A DNA stretch of 64,000 bases from Zea mays (lineage: Eukaryota > Streptophyta > Magnoliopsida > Poales > Poaceae): assembly GCF_902167145.1 (NCBI RefSeq), contig NC_050104.1:13042001-13106000 (forward strand). Direction: 5' to 3'. The translations under genes were made by a program, and so were the position numbers. The notes under the pieces were generated by a model. It had not been told where the DNA came from, did not search any database, and saw only the letters and a list, made by a program, of their open reading frames with translations. Below are positions 43,959-56,809 of this stretch, in pieces. Each line of letters starts with the position of its first letter. The first letter of the stretch is position 1.

Positions 43959-46733
43959 GGTTAGGGTCCTCAAACGCTGGACATGCTTTATTTGTTTGGC
44001 GGCTGGTTGATGTTGAATCTGTTGCTTGTGATTGAATGATACGACAAGGAATTCTGATTAGACTGCACTCGTCGTTGCTGTAGACCATGGGCTAGGAGTT
44101 TTAGGTGCTTAAACGCATCATAGTTTGTGTGTGACGTCCTGTGGCCACCGGCGTTGGTGGCCGGGACGTGAGATCGCCAGACACCCTCGCGGTGACAAAT
44201 TTGCACACCGTGCCTGGTTGAAAGTTTATTCAGGATTCTGTTATTTGATACCATTGCCAACTGGCCATTACAGTACTTATAGTACGCCACTTGGGCTAGC
44301 CCATTACCTCACATAACCACGTTTCAGACGCTAATCCAGCCCATGGCCCAACCATCAGATGACAGCTACCAAATGACAACTAGACTTACCCACTTCCCGC
44401 CATGGCCTTCTACTCCTCCACCGTTGCACCTTCAGGCACCACTGCACTGTCTGTGACATTGTGGTTTCGGAATGTTTAGAAGTCGGACGACTTGCTGGTC
44501 GTCTGGCTGACCAACTTGGACGATTAATCGCGATTAGTCGGAAGACTTGGCGATTAATCGCGATTTTCCCATACCGACTTGGACGAGTAATCGCGATTAA
44601 TAGGACGATTTGAAAACATTGTTTCGGTTGTTTATTATGAGACACATTGAGTCTGTGTAGCAGCAAACACTGGCTATTCTGCTGCAAATCATGGTAATTT
44701 GGCTTTTGTGGTTTGGTTTGCACATGTTGATACTGGCTTTAATTTGGTGAGTTTGTATCTGACTGAGGGAGTATTCACTTCGTGAAGATTTCAAGTTAAA
44801 ACTGCTGTTTGGTATTTGGGGATGGTTAACTTCCCACTGTTCGTTACTTACATGTCACAATGATACCAAGTACACGTGGAATATGCATTACCTAATTTCA
44901 TTAGTTGTCAGTATTACTCCCTCTGTTTACAAATTTAGGCATTTCTAGTAGCAAAGGAAATGACACGCTCGTCATCAGTCAATATCATGAGAGAGACAAA
45001 ACTGCAGGAAAATTAGCAGTGAGGAATGGGGATAGCGGCATGTGCCAGAAATTTTTACATCTGTGGAAACTTTTGAATGCTTAAAAAAAATGCTTACTCT
45101 TATGAACCGGGGGGGGGGGGGGGGGGTCTAGTTTTTCCAACTAATGTATTGGATTTAGTGATGCCTATTTTCAGCACTTTAGACTTAGCAGTTTTCCATA
45201 TATATTTATAATTGTGCATTTTTCTTGCCATAGAAATTTATGATATTTCTGTCCACACTGATGTTTAGGGAATGTTTCTTTGATACAGTAGAATGGTTTT
45301 AAACATACTGTCTGTTTAGAACATTTACATTGGGCATGGGGCTGCCAACACAAAGTTTGAACTTGTAGCTTGAACCATTGCTTACCCTTTCAAAAGTCAC
45401 CCTCTGCTTATGCTATTCTGGGCTTTTATGTCTGCAGGTTTTGTTGGAGTAAAGATGGACTAAAAATGTCATGCGTATTTCTTACTTTTTTCTGAGCTTA
45501 AAATGCTATTTGTTGGCAACTTAGATTGTTCATGCAGTCATGCACTTGACCGGTGGAAGTTCTGTCTAAATTTGTTGTCGAACGGATGAACTATATATTG
45601 TCGGTGTTATGCGAGCAGCAGAGCTTATTTTGTCCCGTGCCACCGATGTCCGATGCTATCTCTTCAACAGATCCCCTATCATATCCGCTATTTCAAACTA
45701 CACTTTATAAATATTGTCATCAACGGTTCCGCGCCCCCGATTTTATACTAGCTTGAGACGGTCTGATTCTCGTATTTTCGAATTCATATGCTTATATTTT
45801 AACTTGTTTGCCTACAACTACAATGTTCGTGTGCCACCTCAAATAGCATCGTGCAATATGGATGCTACTCCCTCTATTTTTTAATTTGTTGCGTTTTAGT
45901 TCAAAAATAAACTATCGTAAGACAAAATATTTGAGAATGGATGAAATATTTTGTTAACCAGCAATATAATTACTTTACTCGTCCTAAAATTGGGAGTTTG
46001 TTGTATTTCTTCATCGTGGTTTGATCTAATTTATATAATAATATACAAATATTTATAACACTGAATTAATATCATTAGATAGAGTATTACAGTTATATAA
46101 TCTTTTAATGTCATGGATATTGGTAGTCTTTATAAAATTGTTCAGGCCGGTTTATTCAAACAAAGGCAGATTTATTCCATGACAAAATTTTAATAGGGGA
46201 TTAACTCTGCTTTAATTTAGGAAAGCATATGAGGTTCATACGAAGAGCATGTATTAGTGAAATTATGTTTGTTTGGTTAACTTGTAGATTCCTAAAAGTC
46301 TGATTTTAGGTGTGATCTGTGAAAAAACTGTTGCGACCTGATGGTTGCAAGAGTATGGTAGCTTGGTAGCTTGGTTGAGAGCTACACAGAAAATCTGGTG
46401 TAGAAGGTAATTATAAATTTAACTAGAGGGATACGTAGATTTTCAGTAATCTATTCCACTGTTGTACTTGTTTGATTTAGATTTCAGTTTTTTTCCCCAA
46501 CGAATCTGTTCAGAAGAGTGAGGCACACCCTTCGTCTCATCAGTGTTTTGGACTTCGCATAGATCATCTTTTCAACTCAACTCAAATTTACGATCCTGAT
46601 GCCATGCATAGGTATGTTCATATAAACGCAATGTCTCATTAGGTGCAACGAATCCTAGACAGTTTTACAACATATACCAGTCGTTTTTTTTCCAAGAATC
46701 AGGCAGCGGTCATTCTTCTTTTTAATGGATTAT
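43959..46733. other. RPL35A 3' region and gene-free stretch
   Basis: Contains a palindrome cluster (44525-44599), a run of 18 G (45109-45126), and isolated Stowaway-like ends (TACTCCCTCTGTTTACAAAT near 44916; CTCCCTCTATTTTTTAATTT near 45870). No coding exon was recognised. Confidence 0.45.
44525..44599. repeat. Cluster of TAATCGCGATTA palindromes
   Basis: The perfect 12-base palindrome TAATCGCGATTA occurs at 44525-44536 and 44588-44599, with an 11-of-12 copy at 44555-44566. Related GACTTGG(A/C)GA words lie between them. It is probably part of an old DNA transposon. Confidence 0.6.
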
Positions 46734-47137
46734 GGGCCTGTTTGTTTCAGCTTATAGATTATATAATCTGGAGTATAATCTAAATTATATAATTCAGATT
46801 ATAATCTAGATATATTATAATCTATATGTAGTTGTTTGGTAGTTTAGATTATATAAATGTAGATTATTCACAAAGACAACAATATCCTTATTTGTTTATT
46901 TGAGGTGAGAAAAAAGGATCGTATATATTGTAATTTCTATTTACATAACCATGGGTAGTGGGTCTTTTACCAAAATAATCTCAAATAAGCTACTCTTGAG
47001 GAGATTATGAGATTATCATAATATGGGGGTTTAGATTATATAATCTGAACCCATAATCTAGTTGTTTGTTTACCTACTGGATTATTTGCGATGGATTATA
47101 TAATCTGGAGAGATTATAATCAGAAACAAACATAGCC
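46734..47137. mobile_element. Foldback MITE (about 400 bp)
   Basis: Left end GGGCCTGTTTGTTTCAGCTT and right end TCAGAAACAAACATAGCC are inverted, and both are followed inward by GATTATATAATC palindromes. No clean target duplication was seen. It lies about 600 bp before the terpene synthase start. Confidence 0.7.
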
Positions 47138-47733
47138 TCAGTTTGCAACTTCGAAGTATTTGAGTGTCATTGTCTCATTGATCAAGAAATCAGAAATGTC
47201 AACATCATCGAGAAGATTCTATTTCACTGCTCGCGAAACCGATTGCGTGGCGATCTCTGGTCGGACTAGTCGTAGGATTAGCACACTCGCTAAACCAGGC
47301 ACATGCGAAACTGGCACGCTGCCAATTGTGTGCCACTAATCCAATCCGAGGACATAACATAGTCCACGTGAGGCTGGATCCAGCAGTAGGCACTCGTGAG
47401 CCACTAATTCAGCCCGAGGGCGTGACATATTTTCCATGTGAGTCACTAATGCGTTGTTGTCAGTATCAATCAATCGCGTTTGTCCCAACGCCGACCTGTT
47501 AGTAGGTCAGGTCAGTCGACCAGGTCGGTGTAATCAGTAACGATCGATCGATATCGATTATATGCCTTGGATGGAATCAGACGGTATCAACAGATTTTAG
47601 TTGATAATGATCGACAGCGTGGTCGATAATTCGGTTAATAGCTGACATGGTGGTCCATAAAGACAGAAAGGTTTGAACTCTGAATTCTGAAAACAGTTTC
47701 GGCTTGCTGGTGCCATTGCGGTTGCGGCGCCAG
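47138..47733 (+). promoter_or_regulatory. Presumed promoter of the terpene synthase
   Basis: Includes an imperfect direct repeat (47328-47372 and 47396-47442) containing GCCACTAAT, CCGAGG and CA(C/T)GTGAG. The first unit holds CCACGTGAG, a G-box-like ACGTG. A GATCGATCGATATCGAT palindromic stretch lies near 47544. No TATA box was fixed. Confidence 0.35.
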
Positions 47734-50700
47734 ATGGTAGCAGCAGCCAGCACCACCCAAGCACACTGGCAAATGACAGGCAGCAGCTACGCCTGCACGT
47801 GCACGGCCTTCCGCTCCATCAGCACGAAGCTAGCAGCACGGTCCAGCGCTGGCCGCCGCAGCCGTGGCCGCCGTTCTGCCGTTGACCCCTCTGCTGGAGG
47901 GCCGCCGCTGCCGCCGCCACCAGTTGTCATCGCCGGCGCCGTGGCGTCGCCCGGCAAGCGAATGCCGCCGTCACCAATTGGTTGCACCAGCAGGGCCGCC
48001 ACCGCTAGTAGTAGTAGGCAGGCGAAAGAGGACGATGGCGCGAGCAGAAACGTCTCAGGCTTTGAGCCATCCATCTGGGGCGATTTCTTCCTCACCTACT
48101 CCAGCCCTCTGGCCACGTCGTCCCTTCACAAGGTTTGTTAGCAAACCCGTATACCGTATTTAACTGCCACCTTGTTGATCTAAGACTCGTTTAATTTTGC
48201 GCTCAGCGTTGATCCGCCATTTATACATGCATGCGTCTGAAAACTTCTCGACAGGCATGGATGGTACATCGAGCAGAGCAGCTGAAGGAAGAAGTGGCAG
48301 CAAAACTGGTAGCAGCTTCCAGCGCCTGTAGCCTGCACCGTAGGATTCATCTCATCCACGTCTTGGAGCGTCTCTGTCTGGATCATCTCTTCGAGGACGA
48401 GATCAGCGACATGCTAGCTCGAATGAACGACGTCGATGTCAGTGGCTGCGACCTTCAAACGGTGGCCATGTGGTTCTATCTTCTCCGAAAGCACGGATAC
48501 AGTGTCTCGTCAGGTAACCAAGACACGCGTTACTGAACTGAACTCCTAGTTTGCAGCCTGTTATTACAAGGCAAAATTATTTCGCTCGTTAAGGATACTA
48601 AACGGCATCGTACTTTAGAACAAAGATTATTTTTGTTCTAAGTACAAAAATAATATTACTGTCGAATTACCTGTTGTTCCAGATGTCTTTGCCGAGTTCA
48701 GAGACGAACAGGGGGGTGGTTTTACAGCAAACAGTGCAAGGGATCTGCTGAGCCTTCACTGCGCTGCTTGTCTCGCGACGCGTGGAGAGACGATACTTGA
48801 CGAGGCCATTTCCTTCACAGCCAAGAGTTTAAAATCAACAGCGCCGTATACGGGAGCAGCGTCGTTAGCATGTGAAATAAAGCGTGCGCTCGAGATCCCC
48901 CTCCCAAGACGTGTGAGAATTTACGAGGCTAAATCTCGTATAGCTGAATATGGAAGAGAGGCTGAGGCTGATGAACTGGTAATGGAGCTAGCAAAGCTCA
49001 ACTATAATCTCGTGCAACTCCAGTATCAACAAGAGCTGAAGATCATAACAAGGTCGAGTTACTTACTCCCTCCACTGGAAATTATAGGTCGCTCAGCAAT
49101 GTTCTTAGCCAAACTTCTCGCTCTAACTTTGATCAAGTTCGTTAGAAAACTACTACTGAGATTTACAACATCAACCTACCTTTATTAAATTCCTCGTAAA
49201 ATATATTTTGATAGTGCATAGTTGTTAATACACCTTTTTTTCTTCTTCTAAAAACTCAGTACACATTACAGAAGTTTAACTTAGGACAAAACTAAAGATA
49301 AAAACTAAAGTGACATGTAATTTGAAACAGAGGAACTATCTTTTTCAAATAATTGCTATCGTGAACTATCGCAAATTGCCATTACACAATTCATATTTGC
49401 AGTTGCTGTTCAATTAAGAACGTGCAGGTGGTGGAATGGTCTAGAGCTTCAGTCAAGGCTATCGTTCGCTCGAGACAGAGTTGTGGAGTGCTACTTCTGG
49501 ATCGTGGGAGTATATTTTGAGCCAAGCTACTCTCGAGCTCGAATAATACTAACAAAAGTCATCGCCATCGTGTCCCTATTGGACGACACTTATGATGTCT
49601 ATGGAACTCCACAGGAGTGCGAGTTATTTACCGAGTGTATAGAAAGGTTTGTGTTCTCGATGACTGATTAAACTCTTTCTCAATGCAAGAATAACGCAAG
49701 AAGGAAAGAACATAGCAAGCAACAGGTTATTCAAAAAAAAAATATTAACTCAATGCATACTTTAGTTGAGTATGACCTACATAAAACTCAGGCCTAGTGG
49801 TTAAAGTCATCTCCACAGATAATGGATGAAAATTTGGCTTAAATCTCTTCATGGAAGCGGTACCGGTCCACAATTTTAAAAACTATAGACAAATAGCTAC
49901 TAAAAGCAGGACTATGTGCCTAAACAACAACATAGCATAAAAGTAGCGCAATATTATTGAATTTGATAAATAAAAAGGCCATTCACTAGAAGTGAAAAAG
50001 AAATTCATAGTGATTCAAGGTTTCCCAACAGGTTGCATGTGCAAACAGAAATATTTTTTGTGTTAAAATGGACCCTTTCTTTCATTATGTTCTGGGTTGT
50101 ATATGGTATGCATCCCTTGTCCAGTGGCAACTATCTCTTGACATTCCCTATTTATAAACCTTTTATCAAGTTAGATGATGAATGACTTTTTTTGTCTGAA
50201 AATTACTTTGGTCCAGCTGGGACCCTGCAGTTGCTGGAGGTCTTCCAGAGAACATGAAGTTCATTTTTGGAAAAATTTTGGATACTTACCAAAGCATTGA
50301 GGAAGAGTTAGCGCCGGAAGAGAAATACCGCATGCCCTACATAAAAAATTTTGTGAGCAAACTTTTCCCATTTTGTCAATATCTCCTGTGCTTAGGTTAG
50401 ACCGATTCCAGCAGTTTACCCATATGGCCGTGCATTGTTTAGCAGACTGCATTGTTTGCAGCGTGGAGGATTAGGATGGGTAAGCTACTGGAGATAGTCT
50501 TACATCTCCCTATGATGTCGATTAATTGACCAGCAAATCATATATTTGTTATCAACACAAAAGCCTAGTTTTCATTTAGGTCAAAGGTGTCATGTGCGGT
50601 CTTGTTCAGTTGTACGGGGGTTGGAGGGGATTAAATCCCTTCCTATTTAATTTTGGTCAGCAAGAGATTTAATCATCTCCGATCCCCTTCAATCCACTCC

Positions 50701-51931
50701 TAACCGAACCAAGCCCTACATAGTTTATCTCTATATCCATCGTCCCAAGGGTGCAAATGTGAAGATATTTTTGGACCACTCAAGTACTCAACCACACCCA
50801 AATAGTGATTCAAAGCTATTGTTTTAATATATAAATATGTTCTAGAATTTTGGGTACAAATTCAGATACTTGCCCCTAGACATAAGTCAAATATAAGAAT
50901 AATTAACAATATCCATCAAATATCAGAAATCTGATTGGATAATCTAGATAGTTAGGTCAAATATTGCATTGCAAAATTGTGTCAGATATCCATTATTAGG
51001 TATGGTTGTATACCCAATTTCAATAAATCCTAAGACGGACTTTAGTTCAAGAAGTTAAGTGAAGTATAGTTGCTCTTTATTTTTTTTCCTCTTAAAATAT
51101 TCATACGTATGATATGAGGTACAACTAATTACGTGATTTCACTTACCAACGTTTTTGTCCCTTAACATGCAGATTATAGATCTAGTAAGAGCATACAACA
51201 AGGAGGTAAGATGGCGCGAACAAGGGTATGTGCCTGCAACCGTTGAGGAGCACCTGCAGGTTTCAGCAAGAAGTGGCGCTTGTCACCTCTTGTCGTGCGC
51301 ATCATTTGTTGGAATGGGAGATGTTGCAGGTGAAGAAGCTTTCGAATGGGTGTGCAGTGTGCCTAAACTAGTGCAGGCGCTCTGCATCATTCTCAGACTT
51401 TCCGATGATCTCAAGTCATATGAGGTAATAATCATTTTGGTTTTCAGTTATAACATAAATGGGTCTACTGCACCATATCATAAAGCTACACATAGTTTTT
51501 GGTACTGAATATTGTCAGAGAAAATGAAGAATAGGAGACATTGTTGCACATACATACATACATGCTGCCTGACCTTTACAGCGTTGGCGCCTTCCTGGAA
51601 GTATATATAACCAAGGAACTGCATGTGCATGCAGCGAGAGAAAATGGCCCCGCATGTTGCCTCGACAATAGAAAGCTGCATGAGAGAGCACGAGGTCCCG
51701 CTCGAAGTGGCTCGCGTGAAGATACAGGAAATGATAGATGAAACATGGAAAGATTTCAACGAGGAGTGGCTGAACATGAACAAGCACCAGCCGGCGGAGC
51801 TGCTCGAGAGGATCTTCAACCTGACAAGAACAATGGTGTATATGTACAAGAATGATGACGCGTACACAAATTGCCATGTCATCAAAGACACCATAAACTC
51901 GTTGTTTGTGGAGCCTGTTTCCATAGCCTAA
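47734..51931 (+). CDS. Class I terpene synthase (mono/sesquiterpene type)
   Basis: Seven exons (47734-48132, 48255-48513, 48683-49052, 49428-49646, 50217-50352, 51173-51424, 51635-51931) close in phase to 643 aa, the seven-exon layout of plant TPS-a/b genes. Class I enzymes ionise a prenyl diphosphate with Mg2+ to make cyclic or acyclic terpenes. The metal motif DDTYD is at 395-399, with the RDR motif at 358-360. The second metal site is DDLKSYERE at 539-547, running across the last intron. The N-terminal domain begins [18 protein letters not shown], without a true RR(x)8W. About 100 extra Ser/Arg/Ala-rich residues precede it. This could be a plastid transit peptide or a mis-set start. All motifs are intact. 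A retrotransposon LTR starts 41 bp after the stop. Product not predictable from sequence. Confidence 0.9.
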
Positions 51932-51972
51932 GACGTTCGTTAAATAGTTGTGATGCCCCATGCATGGTTGTG

Positions 51973-54900
51973 TGTAACACCATAAAAGCCATCAATTAAA
52001 ATAATAAATTTAGATATTATATTGATTAGGGTAATAAAATTTTTAGTGTTTAATTGTTCATTTGCATCGTTTTCTTTGTATGCACTTGATTGATTATCGG
52101 ATGATTGTTGTTAATTTCCTTTTAAAAAGAAATCTTAGTAATTAAACAATAATTGAGAAATATAATAATTATTAGTCTAAAAATGAGTATTTTGTTTATA
52201 AATATTTTTGGTGAATTTTTTATAGATTTTTGAGCTCCTTAAATAAGCGTTTCGGAATTGTAAAAAAAAAAAAAAAAACCAGCCGACCGGCCCACTTAGG
52301 GGCCCAAAATCCCCTAACCCTAACCCCTGCGCACCACGCGCGCGCGTCCCTGGGCAAAGCCCCAGCCGCCGCCACTCTCACTCTCTCTCCCTCCATTCTC
52401 TCTCTCCCACTCCCTCTCTCTACTCGTCTCTCTCCAGCGCGCAGGCGCCAGGTCAGGCCGCGTCCAGGCGCTCGGCCGTGCCTGACCGAGCCGGCCGCGA
52501 CACCGCGCGCCCACCGCGCGACGCCTGGCCCCACCGCGCGACGGCTGCTTGGCGCCCTGCATCGAGCCGCCGCGACCCTGCCACGACTGCGATGCCTCGC
52601 GTCCGTTTGCCAAGCCGAGCCGTGACCCGCGCGACCGTTTCTGCGATTAATGGAGCTTCAATCGCGGCCATGATTTTCCCTGCGTAATGGTAGCATCAAA
52701 CGGACACCAGTTTCCTTTTCCCTCTCCCTGATTTCTCTCCGGTAACGTCTCCATTGATGGCCAGTGAAGGACGCCGGCGCCTCTCCCTCTCCCCTGGCCG
52801 ACCCTTCATCTACCACCCTCTCTCTATAAAAGGCAGAGCCTTCCTCTCCCATCCTCCCAACCCAAGCTCATCCCATCTCTCTAGCTCGCCAGTGCACTGT
52901 TCGACGCCGTAGTTAGTCGCCGTTCGTCGCCGGAGTTCACGGAGCCCGTAGTTCGCCGGAGTGTACCGTTCGTCGCCGGAGTTCGCCGGAGCGACACACT
53001 CGCCGTCCGTAGTCGAGCCCCGCTCTCCGTCCGGCCGAACCCCGTCGATCCATCCCCGTCACACGCGCGAACCCAAGGTTGATGACGACCCAAATCTATT
53101 TTGTGTATTTTATAAAGTGCTTTTGATTCGATTCATGTGTTGTATAGTTTGCTTGTTGTAATATAAACACATGTGATTCCGATTTATGTATTTGTGTGCG
53201 CTATGGAATTTGTTAGAAATATGTGATTAGTAGTGCACCGTGTTATTTCATGTTAATCGACGCGTTGAATTTTGGATTAAGAATATGACAACATTTAGTA
53301 GTCACACGTTGGCGATAAAAATGCTAGATAGGAATTTTTGTAGTTAAATTTGGTCACAATAAATTTTAGAAACTACTTGGAGAATTATAGGTGCATTTTT
53401 TTTATGGATTAGAAACTGGTATAGAACTCATGTCATTTGATTAATATAGGATTTTAGATGATTTATCTAATTATTTTATTAGCATATTTTTTTTATAAAG
53501 AAAGGAGAAAATACCATTGGTAGATGGCAAAATAGGTTTTTGCTAGTCAAATAAACATATTCACAGTTTTAGAACTTAAAATTTGTTAGAGTACTAGTTT
53601 ATGTCAAATAACCCCGCTTGTGTTAGAAAATGTTCAATTAGTAGTTTATGTAGATTTTAGAATATTAATATTATTAGATTCATTTTTTTGGTCATACTAA
53701 CTAATTTGTGTTAAAAGTAATAATAGGTATTAATTAATTTATTAGTATTAAAAGATAATAAGTATTTTCATTGATGGCGTTAAAGTAGATTAATATTAGT
53801 TAAAATTATATTTATTGCACCCACTCCTAAATTTACCATTAGGATTCACATTAATAGTTATAATTAAACTAATAAGTATTTACGCGATTAGTATGTAATT
53901 AAAATGTGATTAGTGCGACGTGTTAATGTGTGCTTAATGACGTATTGGTGTATGTTTATGAATGGTGCATGTTTATTTATTGGTGTATGTTTTATTTTTG
54001 TATGTGCGCTATGCGACCCTATTAGAAGCGGATTGTGCGGTAGACGATCCGAACTCGTTCGAGGACGATCCGCAGGACTCGCTTGAGCAAGGCAAGTGGA
54101 TTCTCCCTCTGCATACTCTTTTTGTACCCAGTCATTGCATTTAATAATGTTTACTTTTGATATACTGCATAATTTGATGGGTTTCACCTAATTAAGGATT
54201 TCCTAGATTTACTACATGTATTCCTTGTTTAACCTGGGGAAAATAATTAAGCTGTGCAAGATTTATGCTACCGCTCAACTTAATGATTTCTTAATGTCAC
54301 TCATTAATTGGTTTTAATGTTCCAAAGATTTAATTGGCAATTATGGCATTAACCCGATGGTTAAGATAATTTTATTACAAATTTAATTGGAACATGGAGT
54401 GACCACCCAGGATAACAGTGCAACCACGAGTGCTATCATGGCTCTGGCTTTGGTAAATAGCTCTATATGCTTAGTGCCTAGCAACCTTACCTGAAAGATG
54501 GGCAAGAGGGGGAGCGGTAGGTGCTGGCAGCCCACGTTAACATGGGGTCGTATTCTTGGCTAAGGTACTTCACCCAGGGGGCCACCACCATCGTCTTTAG
54601 AAACCTTAGCGGGTTGCTTCGTATTAAGGTATTTTGTGAAAACCTCATAATGGATCCCTAGCCATTCACCTCGGCAGTGTCTAAGGGTCCGATCAACCCG
54701 GGCTAGATGGGATACATGGCTTGTGGGTAAAGTTGTACCACCTCTGCAGAGTGTAAAACTGATATATCAGCCGTGCTCCCGGTTATGAGCAACCTGGACT
54801 CCTCACATGATAATTGAACTTGAAGATGTAATTAAATTGAGATCCGATGATCTGCCAATAATTTGCTTAAGTGGTTTCACTTAAGTGTTTTTGTTATATT

Positions 54901-55394
54901 CATATTACTTTGTTTAATTGGGATATTTGGGATTCACTCTTATTAGTAAGACAAGTGTTGATAATAAAATGTTGACCAACTAAAATGCTTACTGCTCAAC
55001 CTTAGCTTCACCTTGCTATACCTGCATTAGTTTTTCCCCCACTTGCTGAGCCCCGACCATAAGTGAGCTCACCCTTGCTTAATTTTGATCAGAGGGTGAT
55101 GCTGGAGACTTTGATGGAGATTTTATCGACGACGATGAATTCTAAAGTCTAACGATGCGCCGGTCAACTTCCTGTGGAAGATTGCCCAGTTGTTTATTTT
55201 CCGCTCTACTTTGATGTGATACTTGTTTAAGACACAATGTCTCAGATGATGTAATAAAGTTTTATACTCTCTTTACGTCTTTATTGCATTGTCTTTTGAT
55301 ATATTACACTTGTGACGTCAACATATGTGTGGAAATGGATCCTGGCACACATATGGTATGCGCTCGGTTCTACCCCCTGGAACCGGGTGTGACA
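51973..55394 (+). repeat. 5' LTR of the chromovirus (3422 bp)
   Basis: Bounded by TGTAACACC and GGTGTGACA (inverted 9-base ends with one mismatch). Compared by eye over the shared 2.6 kb, it differs from the 3' LTR at about six bases plus homopolymer lengths. A GTTCGTCGCCGGAGTTC word repeats near 52930-53000. Confidence 0.94.
52822..52832 (+). promoter_or_regulatory. TATA box in the chromovirus 5' LTR
   Basis: CTCTATAAAAGGCAG follows a CT-rich tract and precedes the GCCGGAG-rich leader, as expected for the start of the element's RNA. The same motif lies at about 62211-62220 in the 3' LTR. Confidence 0.65.
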
Positions 55395-55398
55395 GAAG

Positions 55399-55410
55399 TG
55401 GTATCAAAGC
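55399..55410 (+). other. Primer-binding site, initiator-Met tRNA type
   Basis: TGGTATCAAAGC lies four bases after the LTR end. It matches the usual plant TGGTATCAGAGC except at one position. Confidence 0.85.
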
Positions 55411-55545
55411 TATGCTGACCCTAGGTCGTTAGATTAGTTAGAAATGGAAAGCCTAGTTGTTCAAAACTTGCTAATTTCATTCCTATAAATTCCTTTATCA
55501 GTCTTACCTCTTTGAAATTCAACTAAGTTGACTCTTCTCTTGTAG

Positions 55546-56553
55546 ATGGTTCGCACCCTCCAAACTACCCGCGTCAACACCAGCTACGCCCCTCAGCCCC
55601 GGCAGATCCCGGTCTACCCAGTGGTAGTCGAGGATGCTCCAGCGGATCTCCCTCCCATCCAAGTGGAGAACGTGATCAACCTGGAGGACAGCTCGGAGGA
55701 GCAGCTGCCGACCCCCACCCCGTTGGCCGAGTCCCTGGCCTACGCAGCTGGGTCATCGATGTCAGCATCGTCGGCACCAGCCTTTCAAGCACCTGCACCT
55801 GGAGGCGACGACCCCGACGACTCCGGAGACGGCGATGACGAGGATGACGACGAAGACGATGGAGAAGACGGACACATCAACGAGGAAGCTGACTACGCCC
55901 AGCAGGACCACTTCATGGGGATTGGTCCAGTTGTCGAACATTATACATCAATGTTCGAGACAGGACACTTCCCCAACCTGCTGCAAGCGGTGCTGCACGA
56001 GCTAGGAGCCTACGCCCGCCCCCTGTACGAGACGAGGCGAGTGAGCGAGCCTCCCCGGGCTTGCTATTACATCACTCGCATCCATGTCAGGGTGATGGAT
56101 GCAGGTGACAGGGGATTGAGGACTCTGTCTGCTCACGAGTCCCTGATACCGCTGTCCACCTACGCTGCCTCTGTCAGCGACGCTGCCCGTCGGACCCTGT
56201 GGTCGCTCAGCCACACCTACCGGCAGCAGCTGCAGAACACAAGGTTCAGGCATCTCCCTCAGCGCCTGCGAGGTGAGAACCAGACCAACATTGTCCCAGG
56301 AGAGCCTGGTGAGGATCGCCTCAACACCCTAGCTGGTGTAGTGGCCGGTCTCAACACCGACCTGGACAGTGCCACTCTGGACCTCTACAGTGTGCACTTG
56401 GAGCTGGAGAATGCCCACGCCAGGATTTCAGCCCTGGAAGCCCAACTGCAAGGACTGGATCCGCCAGAAGCTCAGGTCCCCGCCGTGGCGCTATCTCCTC
56501 CCCGCAAGAGGATGCGCTATGGAGAGCCCGGATCAGTCACTAGGCTGCTTTAG
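55546..56553 (+). CDS. Extra ORF between primer site and gag (335 aa)
   Basis: An intact sense-strand ORF in the leader, in the same phase as gag-pol (both start positions are divisible by three) but separated from it by stops and 256 bp. The head is Pro/Val-rich, followed by a strongly acidic Asp/Glu run (about 87-112) and a helical part with LNTDLDSATLDLYSVHLELE (coiled-coil-like), ending in a basic PPRKRMRY patch. No known domain was recognised. Extra ORFs beside gag-pol are known in plant Ty3/Gypsy elements, without a settled role. Its openness in a very young copy suggests it is kept by selection. Confidence 0.6.
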   Translation: MVRTLQTTRVNTSYAPQPRQIPVYPVVVEDAPADLPPIQVENVINLEDSSEEQLPTPTPLAESLAYAAGSSMSASSAPAFQAPAPGGDDPDDSGDGDDEDDDEDDGEDGHINEEADYAQQDHFMGIGPVVEHYTSMFETGHFPNLLQAVLHELGAYARPLYETRRVSEPPRACYYITRIHVRVMDAGDRGLRTLSAHESLIPLSTYAASVSDAARRTLWSLSHTYRQQLQNTRFRHLPQRLRGENQTNIVPGEPGEDRLNTLAGVVAGLNTDLDSATLDLYSVHLELENAHARISALEAQLQGLDPPEAQVPAVALSPPRKRMRYGEPGSVTRLL

Positions 56554-56809
56554 GAGTTTTTGAGTCATGATGTAATAAATTACGCTTCGCGTTAGACGAT
56601 GGAAACTATCTTTAAATTTTCATATTAATAAATATCAACCATGTGATGGTGATTGGTTGAAATGTTTGATTTGGATCTTTGTTTGAGTGCAATGGTCTTA
56701 TGGAATGATGGCCATAAGAACATATAAAAATTTTAAAACTTAAGTCATTTCCCCTCTAGAATCTTTCTACTCTTCTCTTCTCTAAGATGTTCGCTTTCTA
56801 ACCAATCAG

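Noticed and set aside
52311..52327. Telomere-like CCCTAACCCTAACCCC
   Set aside because: Only about two repeats, and also present in the 3' LTR at about 61699; it is LTR sequence, not an internal telomere.
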